Below the pieces are notes generated by a model. That model did no database searches, was not told the DNA's origin, and saw nothing but the letters and a program-made list of their open reading frames with translations. Positions 46,315 to 55,599 of a DNA stretch of 64,000 nucleotides are shown here, piece after piece. Positions within the stretch are counted from its first letter, which is position 1. Each line of letters starts with the position of its first letter. This DNA is from Sphingobacterium lactis (GTDB taxonomy: Bacteria; Bacteroidota; Bacteroidia; Sphingobacteriales; Sphingobacteriaceae). Where the stretch lies: NCBI RefSeq assembly GCF_011046555.1, contig NZ_CP049246.1, forward strand, positions 3,534,001 through 3,598,000, written 5' to 3'. The position numbers and the translations under genes were made by a program.

Positions 46315-46322
46315 TATTTTTG
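46315..46322 (+). promoter_or_regulatory. -7 box TATTTTTG directly before rnhA
   Basis: Exact TAnnTTTG match; only 5 nt separate it from the ATG at 46328, so the mRNA would be leaderless or nearly so. No strong -33 element. Confidence 0.45.
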
Positions 46323-46327
46323 TTTCA

Positions 46328-46834
46328 ATGATCGAACTTTACACAGACGGGGCATCCAGCGGCAACCCGGGACCTGGCGGATACGGAACTATATTACGTG
46401 CTATCTATCAGGGGGCAAACCCGGAATTTCAGGGTAAATTGATAGAGAAGGAATTTTCGGGCGGTTTTCGCAAGACGACCAATAACCGAATGGAACTGCT
46501 CGCCGTCATCATTGGCTTGGAAGCCTTAAAGAACCTCAATCAACAAGTCACGATCTTTTCAGACTCCAAATATGTCATCGATGCTATCGATAAGCGTTGG
46601 GTGTACGGCTGGATCAACAAGGGTTTCCAGGGCAAGAAGAACAAGGATCTCTGGATGCGGCTGATGAATGTCTATAAGCTCCACCAGATTAAATTGGTAT
46701 GGGTCAAGGGGCATGCCGGCCATCCGCTGAATGAGCGATGCGATCAGCTCGCCGTTAAAGCCTCAAAGGACAAGAGCAATTGGAAGATCGACTCCGTATT
46801 CGAAGCCGAAATGCAGAAGGGAATGGATCTGTAA
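46328..46834 (+). CDS. rnhA: Ribonuclease HI
   Basis: 168 residues. It cleaves RNA in RNA-DNA hybrids. Catalytic residues are visible: Asp7 in LYTDGASSGNPGPGG, Glu56 in NNRMELLAVI, Asp79 in IFSDSKYVIDAI and the last Asp in NERCDQLA, preceded by VWVKGHAGHP with the handle/His region. Convergent with nnr, 13 bp apart. Confidence 0.97.
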   Translation: MIELYTDGASSGNPGPGGYGTILRAIYQGANPEFQGKLIEKEFSGGFRKTTNNRMELLAVIIGLEALKNLNQQVTIFSDSKYVIDAIDKRWVYGWINKGFQGKKNKDLWMRLMNVYKLHQIKLVWVKGHAGHPLNERCDQLAVKASKDKSNWKIDSVFEAEMQKGMDL

Positions 46835-46847
46835 GGATCCTTCAACG

Positions 46848-48365
46848 CTAAGCTAAGTAACTCCGAGGTTTTAACTTTTCAAATGCCATCGGTAGGAAAT
46901 CGATAAGATCAGTTGGCAACATACTGATTTCACCGAACTTTTCCTTTGCCAAATCCGCGGTCAAACCGTGTATAAATACCCCTAATTTTGCCGCTTCGAG
47001 CGGAACATATCCCTGTGCCAACAGGCTGCAAATGATCCCCGTGAGGACATCACCACTACCGCCAGTTGCCATTCCCGGATTTCCCGTAGAATTGAAATAG
47101 CAGGAACCGTCTTCGTCAATGATGGCTGTGTGAGCGCCTTTGATCAACAGGATAACCCCATGCGCTCTCGCAAAAGTTTTCGCCATTTCGATTTTTTCAT
47201 AATCATCGGACCATTCGCCGATTAAGCGTTGCAATTCTTTGGGATGTGGGGTTAGAATAGTTTGTCGTGGTAGGAATTTTAGCAGATCCGCATGTTCCGA
47301 AAGGATATTGAGCGCATCAGCGTCCAGGATAATGCGTGCTTGGGACTTGAGATCCTGCATCCATTTACTAAAACCACGAACGGTAGATTCCCCCTTTCCC
47401 ATACCGATCCCAACGCCAAAGGCTTGAAAGTTGCCATTATTTGAGAATTCTTCCAGTTGAAGCTTGCCACTATCCACCGAGAGCATCGCTTCCGGAACTG
47501 TAGATTGTAGAATAGGATGACCGATCTGTGGCACAACGGCTGTCAACAGGCCACAGCCCGACCGGAGTGATGCACGAGCACTCATCACGACAGCTCCCAT
47601 CTTTCCTTCGCTGCCACCGATCAAACAGGCATGACCGAAAGTTCCCTTATGGGAAAACCGCGATCTTGGACGTAACAAACCTGCCACATCCTCGGCCACC
47701 GTATAATGGTATGCACCTTCGGCCTCGTCAAGTGCTTGCGTATCCAATCCGATATCCAAAACGGTGAATCCTCCTACCGCATAACCATATGCCGGGAGCA
47801 ACAGATTGAGCTTGGGTACTTGGAAGGTATAAACTTTATCCGCATGCACCATCGGTGCACCAGAATCGATTAAACGGTCTGTCAGCAATCCCGAGGGCAT
47901 ATCGATGGATACCACAGGACCACCGAATCCATTGATCCGCCGAATAATGTTTACCCAGGAAATACCCAACTCCGAATGCAGGCCAGAGCCAAATAGACAA
48001 TCGATGAGTAAGCCTGAAGCGGGCAATTTCAAATCATCATCAAGCGTGAACATCTCCTTTGCACCCAACTTCTGTTGATTGATGAGATTGTCGGGACTGT
48101 AATTTTCCGAGTGCAATAACTTAACCTCAACGTTATATCCCTGTTCGCCCAAAATACGTCCGATGGCCAGACCATCGCCGCCATTATTACCTTTTCCACA
48201 GATTATAACGATGGGCAATTCCTGTAGCCCTTCTCCAAAATCACTTTCCATTGCTTCCACAGCTTTCAAAGCCGCGCGCTCCATCAGCTCCCACGAGCTG
48301 ATGCCCTGCCGTTGAATGGTTAACTGATCGATAAGTTGAAGTTGAGCGCCGTTCAGGATTTTCAT
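46848..48365 (-). CDS. nnr: Bifunctional NAD(P)HX epimerase / ADP-dependent NAD(P)HX dehydratase
   Basis: 505 residues, the fused form. N-terminal YjeF_N epimerase domain (about 1-210) with GKGNNGGDGLAIGRILGEQG; C-terminal carbohydrate-kinase-like dehydratase (about 225-500) with TILTPHPKELQRLIGE, LLIKGAHTAIID and the ATP/ADP motif GNPGMATGGSGDVLTGII. It repairs hydrated NADH and NADPH. No neighbour suggests other roles. Confidence 0.96.
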   Translation of the reverse strand: MKILNGAQLQLIDQLTIQRQGISSWELMERAALKAVEAMESDFGEGLQELPIVIICGKGNNGGDGLAIGRILGEQGYNVEVKLLHSENYSPDNLINQQKLGAKEMFTLDDDLKLPASGLLIDCLFGSGLHSELGISWVNIIRRINGFGGPVVSIDMPSGLLTDRLIDSGAPMVHADKVYTFQVPKLNLLLPAYGYAVGGFTVLDIGLDTQALDEAEGAYHYTVAEDVAGLLRPRSRFSHKGTFGHACLIGGSEGKMGAVVMSARASLRSGCGLLTAVVPQIGHPILQSTVPEAMLSVDSGKLQLEEFSNNGNFQAFGVGIGMGKGESTVRGFSKWMQDLKSQARIILDADALNILSEHADLLKFLPRQTILTPHPKELQRLIGEWSDDYEKIEMAKTFARAHGVILLIKGAHTAIIDEDGSCYFNSTGNPGMATGGSGDVLTGIICSLLAQGYVPLEAAKLGVFIHGLTADLAKEKFGEISMLPTDLIDFLPMAFEKLKPRSYLA

Positions 48366-48446
48366 GGGACATACTGTTGATTGATATAAATTTAAGGGAA
48401 TATTTACTTTATGGAAAAGAAAAAGAAAATCCTCCGATCCTTTAAA

Positions 48447-48473
48447 ACAAAAAAGCCTCCATTACGGAGGCTT
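48447..48473 (-). terminator. Terminator of the S9 peptidase gene
   Basis: AAGCCTCC / GGAGGCTT, loop 5 nt; followed on the minus strand by TTTTGTTTT. Confidence 0.85.
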
Positions 48474-48492
48474 ATATCATTATGTTAATTCG

Positions 48493-50760
48493 TTAGTTCA
48501 AGTGCTTATGGAAGAAGCCCATCATTGCTTTGTAAAACTGGATCTGATTTTCTTCTTTTCCAAAACCATGCCCCTCATCGTATTTCACCATGTAAGGCAC
48601 ATCGACTCCTTTATCACGTAGTGCTTTGACGATCTGGTCTGCTTCGGCAATCTTTACGCGTGGGTCGTTTGCTCCCTGTACCACGAATAGAGGCGCTTTG
48701 ATCTTATCCACATGGAACAATGGCGACACCTCTTTGGCGATTGCGGCCTCTTCTGCATTATCCGGATCGTACCAGATTTGATAGAGCATCTCGCGATAAG
48801 GTTTCCAGTATTCAGGGATGGAGTTCAATAGGGTAAAGATATTGGACACACCTACGTAATCCACACCAGCCTTATACAGGTCCGGTGTTTTGGTCAATCC
48901 CCGCAATACAGCATATCCGCCGTGGGAACCACCGTAAATGGCGATATTATCCTTATCTGCCCAGCCTTGCTCGATAGCATATTGCACACCATCTTCCACA
49001 TCGTCCATTGCTTTGCGGCCGATTTCCTTGAATCCTGCTTTCAGGAAGTCCTTGCCGTAACCTCCGGACACGCGGAAGTTCACCTGCAGGGTTGCATAGC
49101 CATGGCTCGCAAACAGTTGTGTCTCCGGATTGAAACCCCAACTATCCCGCACACCCTGCGGACCGCCATGCGGGTTCACGATCAATGGCACTTTCTTTCC
49201 TTCCACAGCGGCCTTCGGCAACGTAATGTAGCCATGTAAGGTCAACCCATCCCTGGATTTGAAAGTGATTGGGCGCATTTCCGCCATATCCTCTTCCTTC
49301 AACTGTGGCATCAGGTCATACAATAGCGTTACTTTGTTGTTGACGGCATCCAAGTGATAGTACTTTCCATATAGTCTATCGCTCTGCACCATCACCAAGT
49401 ATTGGTCCTCATTGTCCGTCTTACCGACAATGGAGTATTCATAGTTCGGAAATTCTTTCTTGAACTGCGCATAGATCCCCTTGAATGTGCTACTTTTCGG
49501 CTCGATCTCCACGCGCTCACCTTCATAACCTACATAATCAATTTCCCAATTGCGCTTACGCGACAAGCCCAGGATCGTTGCATCGTAATCGGCATTCGAA
49601 TAGATTTCCTTAATGATCTTCTTTTGACCTAGATCGTAAAGCACGATTCTAGCTTTATCCGAATCCAGGTTGGTGAGTACGTATGCCTCATCCGGATTCT
49701 TGGAGGCGTAATTGAAGGACAGGATCGAAAATGTATCATACCAATTAGTCGTTCCGAACAGGTCAAAATCAGGTTTTCCCTGTTGCTTGTAAAAGAACTG
49801 GGTCTGGATACCGTTAAGCATTTTCGCATATCCTCTCAAATTACCATCCTTATCGAACTCATAGCCAACAATGGCATTCTCCGGGTCGGTATTCGTATAC
49901 AGTTTCTCCATTTCGCCCGTATGGATATTCACCTTATAGGGCTCGAAGATCTGTTTATTATCCTTGTTCATTTGGATAATAATGAAATCTTTCTGTTCTT
50001 TCAGCATGTTCAGGATGCTCGCTTGCACGCCATCGAATGGTGTCAGGTCAATACTCTTGGTACCGTCGATATTCACGGCATACAGGTGATAATTTTCATT
50101 TCCACCCTGATCCATCACATACACCAACCGCTCATCATTTACCCAACCCATACCACGGATCAGTTCATCCTTTTCTTCAATTGCACGAACTACTTTTCCC
50201 GTTGCCACTTCTTTCACCATCACATGGCGCTTATTATTGGCATCCTTCTCCCTGTAGGAGATATACTTGCCATTTGGCGACAGTTGGAATCCAGAAGATT
50301 TCGGCTTGGCAAAGTAGTCTTCGACCTTGTAGGTATAGTTGCCGGCACCCAATGCGATCAATTTTTCCAATTCGGCATCGGTGGATACCAAGGAAGGATC
50401 CCCAGGCTTGCTGATCTTGGTTTTCTTCAGCTGCAATGGCATTTCCATACCCATTTGTTTGAAGGTCCCTTCAATCGTTTCCCCCTTCAATTCGCCCTCG
50501 TAGGTAAATCCAGCCTGATCCAGACCAAGTGTGAGTTTGTTATTTTCAAATTTAGCGGTTGACATCGGCAGACCGGACGCACCTTGAGCGGGAATGTCCA
50601 ACGTCGCTGATAAACCACCGTCCTTTTCGGCAAGGTGGAATACCATTTCCAATTTCTGTCCTTGGGCGTCGATCTCGCCCTTCCAATCTCCTGTAATTTG
50701 AGCTTCTGCGGTAATCATCCCCAAAAATACAAATACAGTGAGTAAGATGTGCTGTTTCAT
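48493..50760 (-). CDS. S9 family peptidase (prolyl oligopeptidase/acylaminoacyl-peptidase type) with N-terminal lipocalin-like domain
   Basis: 755 residues. Signal peptide 1-20 (AEAQ), then an extra beta-rich domain of about 95 residues (ITGDWKGEIDAQGQKLEMVFHLAE..., TIEGTFKQMGMEMPLQLKK) not normally seen in S9 enzymes, a beta-propeller (about 130-480) and an alpha/beta-hydrolase catalytic domain with VNPHGGPQG, GGSHGGY (Ser612), NDPRVKIAE and His in YDEGHGFGKEENQ. It is a periplasmic serine peptidase cleaving peptides; the extra N-terminal domain might bind a ligand or wall component. Monocistronic. Confidence 0.92.
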   Translation of the reverse strand: MKQHILLTVFVFLGMITAEAQITGDWKGEIDAQGQKLEMVFHLAEKDGGLSATLDIPAQGASGLPMSTAKFENNKLTLGLDQAGFTYEGELKGETIEGTFKQMGMEMPLQLKKTKISKPGDPSLVSTDAELEKLIALGAGNYTYKVEDYFAKPKSSGFQLSPNGKYISYREKDANNKRHVMVKEVATGKVVRAIEEKDELIRGMGWVNDERLVYVMDQGGNENYHLYAVNIDGTKSIDLTPFDGVQASILNMLKEQKDFIIIQMNKDNKQIFEPYKVNIHTGEMEKLYTNTDPENAIVGYEFDKDGNLRGYAKMLNGIQTQFFYKQQGKPDFDLFGTTNWYDTFSILSFNYASKNPDEAYVLTNLDSDKARIVLYDLGQKKIIKEIYSNADYDATILGLSRKRNWEIDYVGYEGERVEIEPKSSTFKGIYAQFKKEFPNYEYSIVGKTDNEDQYLVMVQSDRLYGKYYHLDAVNNKVTLLYDLMPQLKEEDMAEMRPITFKSRDGLTLHGYITLPKAAVEGKKVPLIVNPHGGPQGVRDSWGFNPETQLFASHGYATLQVNFRVSGGYGKDFLKAGFKEIGRKAMDDVEDGVQYAIEQGWADKDNIAIYGGSHGGYAVLRGLTKTPDLYKAGVDYVGVSNIFTLLNSIPEYWKPYREMLYQIWYDPDNAEEAAIAKEVSPLFHVDKIKAPLFVVQGANDPRVKIAEADQIVKALRDKGVDVPYMVKYDEGHGFGKEENQIQFYKAMMGFFHKHLN

Positions 50761-51150
50761 ACAAGATTAAGTTTATAGATTAGTCGTATTCATAATCAAT
50801 TTGTTACAGCAATAATACTAATTAAAAACCATGAATAGGAAAAATTATTTCATATAGATTAAAATAAAATAATCCTAGCGATCCCATTGGTGTTGCTGCG
50901 ATGAATGAGGTCTGCTTTGGCACATGTATATAGCTTAAAAAACGTACTTCTCTCCTTTCGTAAAAAATATTTTTTGTCAGCACCCACATTCGAAAAACAC
51001 CGGCGCACGTCTTGCCACTAATCTGCCTAGCAAAGGTACCTTATAAACGTTTAATCCTTAGTTTTCTCTTTACCTATAAAACAACAATAACACACTCACA
51101 ATCAATATCTTAACACAAAATTAACTGTTTAACCTTCAAATTTCAGCCTG

Positions 51151-51272
51151 GACCTTGTCTGAGGTGCGTCCGAGGTGAGAGCGTACTGAGACCGTGGTGA
51201 GACCGTGTCTATAGACACGCTTCCACCCCGATTACAATGCGCTCGCACCACGGATGCACCTCGAACAAGGTC
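51151..51272. repeat. About 120-bp palindromic element, copy 2
   Basis: Related to 15006-15124: GACCTTGTCTGAGGTGC opens both. Outer arms GACCTTGT (51151-51158) with ACAAGGTC (51265-51272); next GAGGTGCGTCCG with CGGATGCACCTC (one mismatch); the centre carries CGTGTC-TATA-GACACG (51204-51219). The 11-mers are diverged to TGAGACCGTGG forms. Confidence 0.8.
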
Positions 51273-51357
51273 TACATGTGCTCCACAGCGATTTCACCGA
51301 TCGGCTGAAAAACGATATTCGTCATGGTATACGTAAATCATGTAGAAAAATCACATA

Positions 51358-51368
51358 GTGACAGCGTG
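51358..51368. repeat. Isolated GTGACAGCGTG 11-mer downstream of copy 2
   Basis: 86 bp beyond the right arm of copy 2, matching the 88 bp in copy 1. Confidence 0.5.
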
Positions 51369-51611
51369 GTCAGCTTGCGGAAATTGCAGAAAAAAAGTGG
51401 AATAAATGAAGAACCTTCAATTTGTCTAAAGAAGTGCGATTATTGTGATTGCTTGGCTCAATATACTAAATATTCCAGCATCTAACGGAATCTTAAACGT
51501 TTAAGTGGTGCCGATCCGAAACCACCTGAAATCAGTTCCTATTCCACATCAATATCCAGGTACACATGGTCTGTATTCATGAGTGCCCGGATGTGGAGCG
51601 GGACGATATTT

Positions 51612-54143
51612 TTAATCCCTGCGCAAAGCTTCCAATGGTGATCGGTTCAATACCGACAGGCTGTTTAACATCCCGATCACAACGGTCGCTATAACAATAG
51701 CCAGCAGTATCAAAATGATTGTGGCAATTGGCACTACAAACGTCACCTCAAAAACAAAATAGGCGAGCAGAAAACTTGCCAAAATCGCCAATATAATTCC
51801 CGTTAAGGCCGATAATAAGCCAAGGAATAAATACTCACTGATGGTGATCATATAGATTTGATGCTTGCTTGCACCCAAGGTCCGCAACAGCACATTTTCC
51901 CTAATCCGTTGATATTTGGATATGCGCACAGAAGAGATTAATACAATGATTCCTGTCAGGATACTGAAGCCGCCCATGAACTGGATGACAAAACCGATCT
52001 TATCCAGAATCTGCTGCAGGATCTGCAGTACCGTATTCATATCGATGACGGAAACATTGGGAAAACCATTGACCACCTGCTGCTGGAATTTGGAGGATTC
52101 CGTTTCCGTAGGCACTTTGGTCATCATGACATAAAACTGGGGTGCTTTATCGATGGTACCCTTCGCGAAAACAACCCTAAAGTTGGATTGAAAGCGATTC
52201 CAATCCACTTCCCGGATACTACTGACCTTCGCCGGTACGTCTAACCCCTGTACATTGAAAATCAGGATATCGCCGACCTTTGCCTTGAGGTTTTCGGCGT
52301 AACTTTTATCCAAGGATACCGCCGCAGTGTCGCTAGGACCGACTTCCGGTACCCATTCCCCATCAGTCAGTTTTTCAGCGATAGTCAAACTGTCTCGGTA
52401 GGTCGCTCGGATTTCTCCACGGAAAGCACGTGTTGATGCATCGGCACTCGTGTCGGCAACCGTCTCTTCCAGCCCACGGCCATTGATCTTCTCCAGCTGC
52501 ATCGTGACAATCGGAACGGACTCCATAATGGGATATCCTGCCTGTTGAGCCAAGCTCTCTAGGGAATCCTTTTGGGATGGCTGAATATCGAATAGCAACA
52601 TATTGGCTTGATTCTGCTCTGAAGAAAGCTTCACACGATTGATCAATAGATCCTGGACCAAGAACATGGTTGTAATCAATGCCGTCCCCAATCCTATCGA
52701 AACGATCAGGATACTGGTCTGGTTATTCGGGCGGTACAGGTTCGATAGTCCCTGCCGCCACAGGTAATTCCATCCTTTGGGAAAGAACCGACGGACCAGC
52801 CCCGTAAATAGTTTCGCCACACCGTACAACAGCAGGAAGGTAATGCCCACACCGAATACAAACACGATGGTCTGGATCCAGTTGTCCATCTGCAGTCGTG
52901 CAAACAGGGTTATAAAACCTATGATCAACAGGTAGATCCACCATTTCAATGGATCTTTGAACAGGCTTTCTTCCTTATCGGTTATCCGCAAAGAATTCAA
53001 CGGCGAAATATTACGTACGGCCAATAGCGGCAGCAGCGCAAACAGCACGGCAATGATGACGCCCAAGACCATACCTTCCACGATAGCAAACCACGATATC
53101 CCTGTCGTGATGGCGACTGGGAGCACGTCCTGAAGGACCAAAGGGATCAAAAACTGGATGAGCGACCCTAAAATGGCGCCGATAAACCCGCCCAATAGGC
53201 CGATTCCGGCAAACTGAATCAGGAAAATAAAGAAGGCCTGTTTGGCGGTGGCACCGATACAGCGCAGAACGGCCACGGACAGCAACTTCTCCCGGACATA
53301 GATTTGTACCGCCGAGGAAACACCGATACAGCCGAGCAGGAGCGCAACAAATCCCACGAGTTCCATGAAACTGGCCAGATCGGCAAACGATCGGCCTGTA
53401 TTTTCTTTGGTCGTCTGAATGGTCGACGACCTCAATTGCGTCAGTTCAATGCGCTTCTCCCATGCTTTCAAACGTTGATCGATGGGATATCCCGGAGGCA
53501 ATTTAAAATAAAAATGATGTTCAATCCGGCTTCCCTGCTGCCGCAGTCCGGAATTTTCCAATTGCTCAAGTGGCACATAGATGGTCGGGGCCATCGCACC
53601 GGCAAACGAGGTGGAACCCGGCTGGGAAAGAATATTGCCGAGTATGGGGTATCCGTTGTTTCCCAACTGGACACTATCCTTTACCTGCGCATTGAACTGC
53701 AACATCAGGGAATTCTCGACAAAAACCCCTTTTTGCTTTCCGAACATAGAAAATCCGTCGGTTGGTTTGGTCTCGATTTCCCCATAAAAAGGATAGGGTC
53801 CCGTTAAGGCGCGCACCTGCACCAACCGGGAGCCATCGGCTTTCGGGAAGCGGACCATGGAAACAAAACGTTCCTCTTGAGCATAGCCAACACTGATCGC
53901 CTTCATGGAATCGATAAACGCTAGGGCTTCCTTGGTCGGTTCCTTACCGGTCTCCAGGTGCAGGTCCGCTCCGATCAACCCGGCAGCCTGCAGGTCTATA
54001 TCTTTCTGCAGGTTGGTATTGAAGGTATTCATGGCGACCAGCGCCGCAATACCCAAAATTATGGACGATATAAATAAAAAGAGTCGGCCTCTATTCTTGC
54101 GGCTGTCCCGCCAGGCCATCAAAAAGATCCATTTCCAATTCAT
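51612..54143 (-). CDS. ybbP: FtsX-like ABC transporter permease (YbbP type)
   Basis: 843 residues. An N-terminal membrane segment (about 20-40), a periplasmic domain, FtsX-type membrane bundles (about 260-400, 410-470) and a second periplasmic domain followed by three more membrane segments at the C terminus (about 725-835) match the duplicated-FtsX permeases such as YbbP. The start is coupled to the ATPase: ybbA stop and ybbP start overlap by 4 nt. With TesA divergent upstream, this is the classical tesA-ybbAP neighbourhood. Substrate is unknown; lipid or lipoprotein-type cargo is inferred for the family. Confidence 0.9.
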   Translation of the reverse strand: MNWKWIFLMAWRDSRKNRGRLFLFISSIILGIAALVAMNTFNTNLQKDIDLQAAGLIGADLHLETGKEPTKEALAFIDSMKAISVGYAQEERFVSMVRFPKADGSRLVQVRALTGPYPFYGEIETKPTDGFSMFGKQKGVFVENSLMLQFNAQVKDSVQLGNNGYPILGNILSQPGSTSFAGAMAPTIYVPLEQLENSGLRQQGSRIEHHFYFKLPPGYPIDQRLKAWEKRIELTQLRSSTIQTTKENTGRSFADLASFMELVGFVALLLGCIGVSSAVQIYVREKLLSVAVLRCIGATAKQAFFIFLIQFAGIGLLGGFIGAILGSLIQFLIPLVLQDVLPVAITTGISWFAIVEGMVLGVIIAVLFALLPLLAVRNISPLNSLRITDKEESLFKDPLKWWIYLLIIGFITLFARLQMDNWIQTIVFVFGVGITFLLLYGVAKLFTGLVRRFFPKGWNYLWRQGLSNLYRPNNQTSILIVSIGLGTALITTMFLVQDLLINRVKLSSEQNQANMLLFDIQPSQKDSLESLAQQAGYPIMESVPIVTMQLEKINGRGLEETVADTSADASTRAFRGEIRATYRDSLTIAEKLTDGEWVPEVGPSDTAAVSLDKSYAENLKAKVGDILIFNVQGLDVPAKVSSIREVDWNRFQSNFRVVFAKGTIDKAPQFYVMMTKVPTETESSKFQQQVVNGFPNVSVIDMNTVLQILQQILDKIGFVIQFMGGFSILTGIIVLISSVRISKYQRIRENVLLRTLGASKHQIYMITISEYLFLGLLSALTGIILAILASFLLAYFVFEVTFVVPIATIILILLAIVIATVVIGMLNSLSVLNRSPLEALRRD

Positions 54144-54811
54144 TGTACACGTCCTCCCTTGATTGGAATGATCTTCTGGGTCTTAGCCGCCAGGTCCATG
54201 TCGTGTGTCACAATGACCAAGGTCGTTCCGGATTCGGTATTCAGTTGGAACAGCATATCCTCAATGATGACACTGGTTTCGGCATCCAAATTCCCGGTCG
54301 GTTCATCGGCAAAAAGGATCTTGGGTTTATTCGCGAAGGCCCGCGCTAGGGAAACCCGTTGCTGCTCCCCGCCCGATAATTGGGAAGGGTAATGGTCAGC
54401 GCGTTTTCCAAGGCCTACCCGCTCCAGCAGGGCCATGGCTTCAGTTTGTTTATTTTTCATGCCCCGCAATTCCATGGGAACCAGCACATTTTCCAGGGCT
54501 GTCAATGTCGGCAGCAACTGGAAATTCTGGAACACAAAACCCACATGCTCATTTCGGATGGCGGCCAATTTATCTTCGCTCAACCCCGTCAGGTTGATGC
54601 CATTCAGGATGATATCGCCTTCAGAGGCTTTATCCAAGCCCGCGCAGAGTCCCAATAGGGTGGTTTTCCCACTACCAGAAGGGCCAACAATGGATACCGT
54701 GGACCCCTCCTCGATCTCAAAATTGATATCCTGAAGGATGGGAAGTTGTTTGTCGCCGATAAGGTAATGTTTGAAAACGTGCGCTACACGCAATATCATA
54801 GTTGATGTCAT
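54140..54811 (-). CDS. ybbA: ABC transporter ATP-binding protein (YbbA/LolD type)
   Basis: 223 residues. Walker A GPSGSGKTT, Q loop, signature LSGGEQQR, Walker B ILFADEPTGNLD and the H-loop IVTHD are intact. This group (LolD, MacB, YbbA) drives mechanotransmission-type ABC exporters with FtsX-like permeases. The start is preceded by only 40 bp separating it from the divergent tesA-like gene. Confidence 0.95.
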   Translation of the reverse strand: MTSTMILRVAHVFKHYLIGDKQLPILQDINFEIEEGSTVSIVGPSGSGKTTLLGLCAGLDKASEGDIILNGINLTGLSEDKLAAIRNEHVGFVFQNFQLLPTLTALENVLVPMELRGMKNKQTEAMALLERVGLGKRADHYPSQLSGGEQQRVSLARAFANKPKILFADEPTGNLDAETSVIIEDMLFQLNTESGTTLVIVTHDMDLAAKTQKIIPIKGGRVQ

Positions 54812-54851
54812 GGAACTAAATTTATAGATAATTTTTAATTAAATTAGCTAC

Positions 54852-55538
54852 ATGAATCACAAGAACGTCCTACTATATGCAGTTTTAAGCTTTTTTTTAC
54901 TTATATCTTGCAATTCGACCGGCAGTAATAGCCGGGCAGAAAATACAGCCGACACCAGTGCTATCGAACAGCCCAAGGTGGAGAAGAATAAACGTATTCT
55001 TTTTTTCGGAAACAGCCTTACTGCTGGTTATGGTCTGGATTCCAAGGATTTGGCCTTTCCGAACCTTATTCAGCAGAAAATAGACTCCTTAAATCTTCCT
55101 TATACCTGCGTTAATGCTGGATTGAGCGGTGAGACCACGGCAGGTGGTTTGGATCGGATCGATTGGATCCTAAAAGACCCTGTTGATGTCTTTGTTCTGG
55201 AGCTGGGCGCGAACGATGGTCTTCGGGGCATCTCCACCGAAACAACTACTAAAAACCTCAAAGCCATTGTGGAGAAAGTACGCAAAGCGTATCCCGATTG
55301 CAAAATGGTGCTCGCCGGCATGATGGTCCCTCCGAGCATGGGAGAAAAATACTTCAATGATTTCTCGGCAATCTTTCCGAAGGTAGCCAAAGAAGAGAAT
55401 ATGACCTTGGTTCCATTCCTTTTGGACCGCGTGGCGGGAATAACAGCCTTAAATCAATCGGATGCCGTACATCCGACCAAAGAGGGTCAGGTCATCCTGG
55501 CTGAGAATGTATGGAAACATCTGCAAGGTATATTGTAA
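54852..55538 (+). CDS. GDSL/SGNH-family arylesterase, TesA-like lipoprotein
   Basis: 228 residues. Lipobox LISC, lipid on Cys20, then a linker of about 25 residues and an SGNH hydrolase with block I FFGNSLTAGYG (Ser55; GNSL replaces GDSL), GLSGETTAGG, block III ELGANDGLRG and block V DAVHP (Asp204, His207). TesA is a periplasmic thioesterase/protease I in Gammaproteobacteria; here it is anchored as a lipoprotein. Divergent from ybbA as in Escherichia coli, so the link to the YbbAP transporter looks conserved. Confidence 0.92.
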   Translation: MNHKNVLLYAVLSFFLLISCNSTGSNSRAENTADTSAIEQPKVEKNKRILFFGNSLTAGYGLDSKDLAFPNLIQQKIDSLNLPYTCVNAGLSGETTAGGLDRIDWILKDPVDVFVLELGANDGLRGISTETTTKNLKAIVEKVRKAYPDCKMVLAGMMVPPSMGEKYFNDFSAIFPKVAKEENMTLVPFLLDRVAGITALNQSDAVHPTKEGQVILAENVWKHLQGIL

Positions 55539-55555
55539 GCGAGCAGATCGCTAAA

Positions 55556-55596
55556 AAAGAATAAAGGGGATACGCTGCGTATCCCCTTTATTCTTT
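55556..55596. terminator. Terminator of the TesA-like gene
   Basis: An uninterrupted 19-bp stem (ending ..GGGGATACG / CGTATCCCC..) around CTG, T-rich outside; also usable by the convergent lipoprotein gene. Confidence 0.92.
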
Positions 55597-55599
55597 AGC

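Larger units (their letters stand above)
50761..51611. other. Gene-free stretch holding the second palindromic element
   Basis: About 850 bp with no credible gene. AT-rich except for the palindromic element at 51151-51272 and a satellite 11-mer at 51358-51368. Confidence 0.7.

Noticed and set aside
49783..50562. 259-codon plus-strand ORF
   Set aside because: Antisense to the S9 peptidase; His/Ile/Phe-rich shadow frame with no recognisable motif.
51536..51611. Protein-like reading on the minus strand right after ybbP (ending NTDHVYLDIDVE)
   Set aside because: The frame has no start codon of its own except an internal ATG giving 13 residues; ybbP ends normally with LEALRRD, so a frameshift is not indicated. 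Could be a decayed gene end but too short to call.
53304..53807. 167-codon plus-strand ORF
   Set aside because: Antisense to the YbbP permease; shadow composition.
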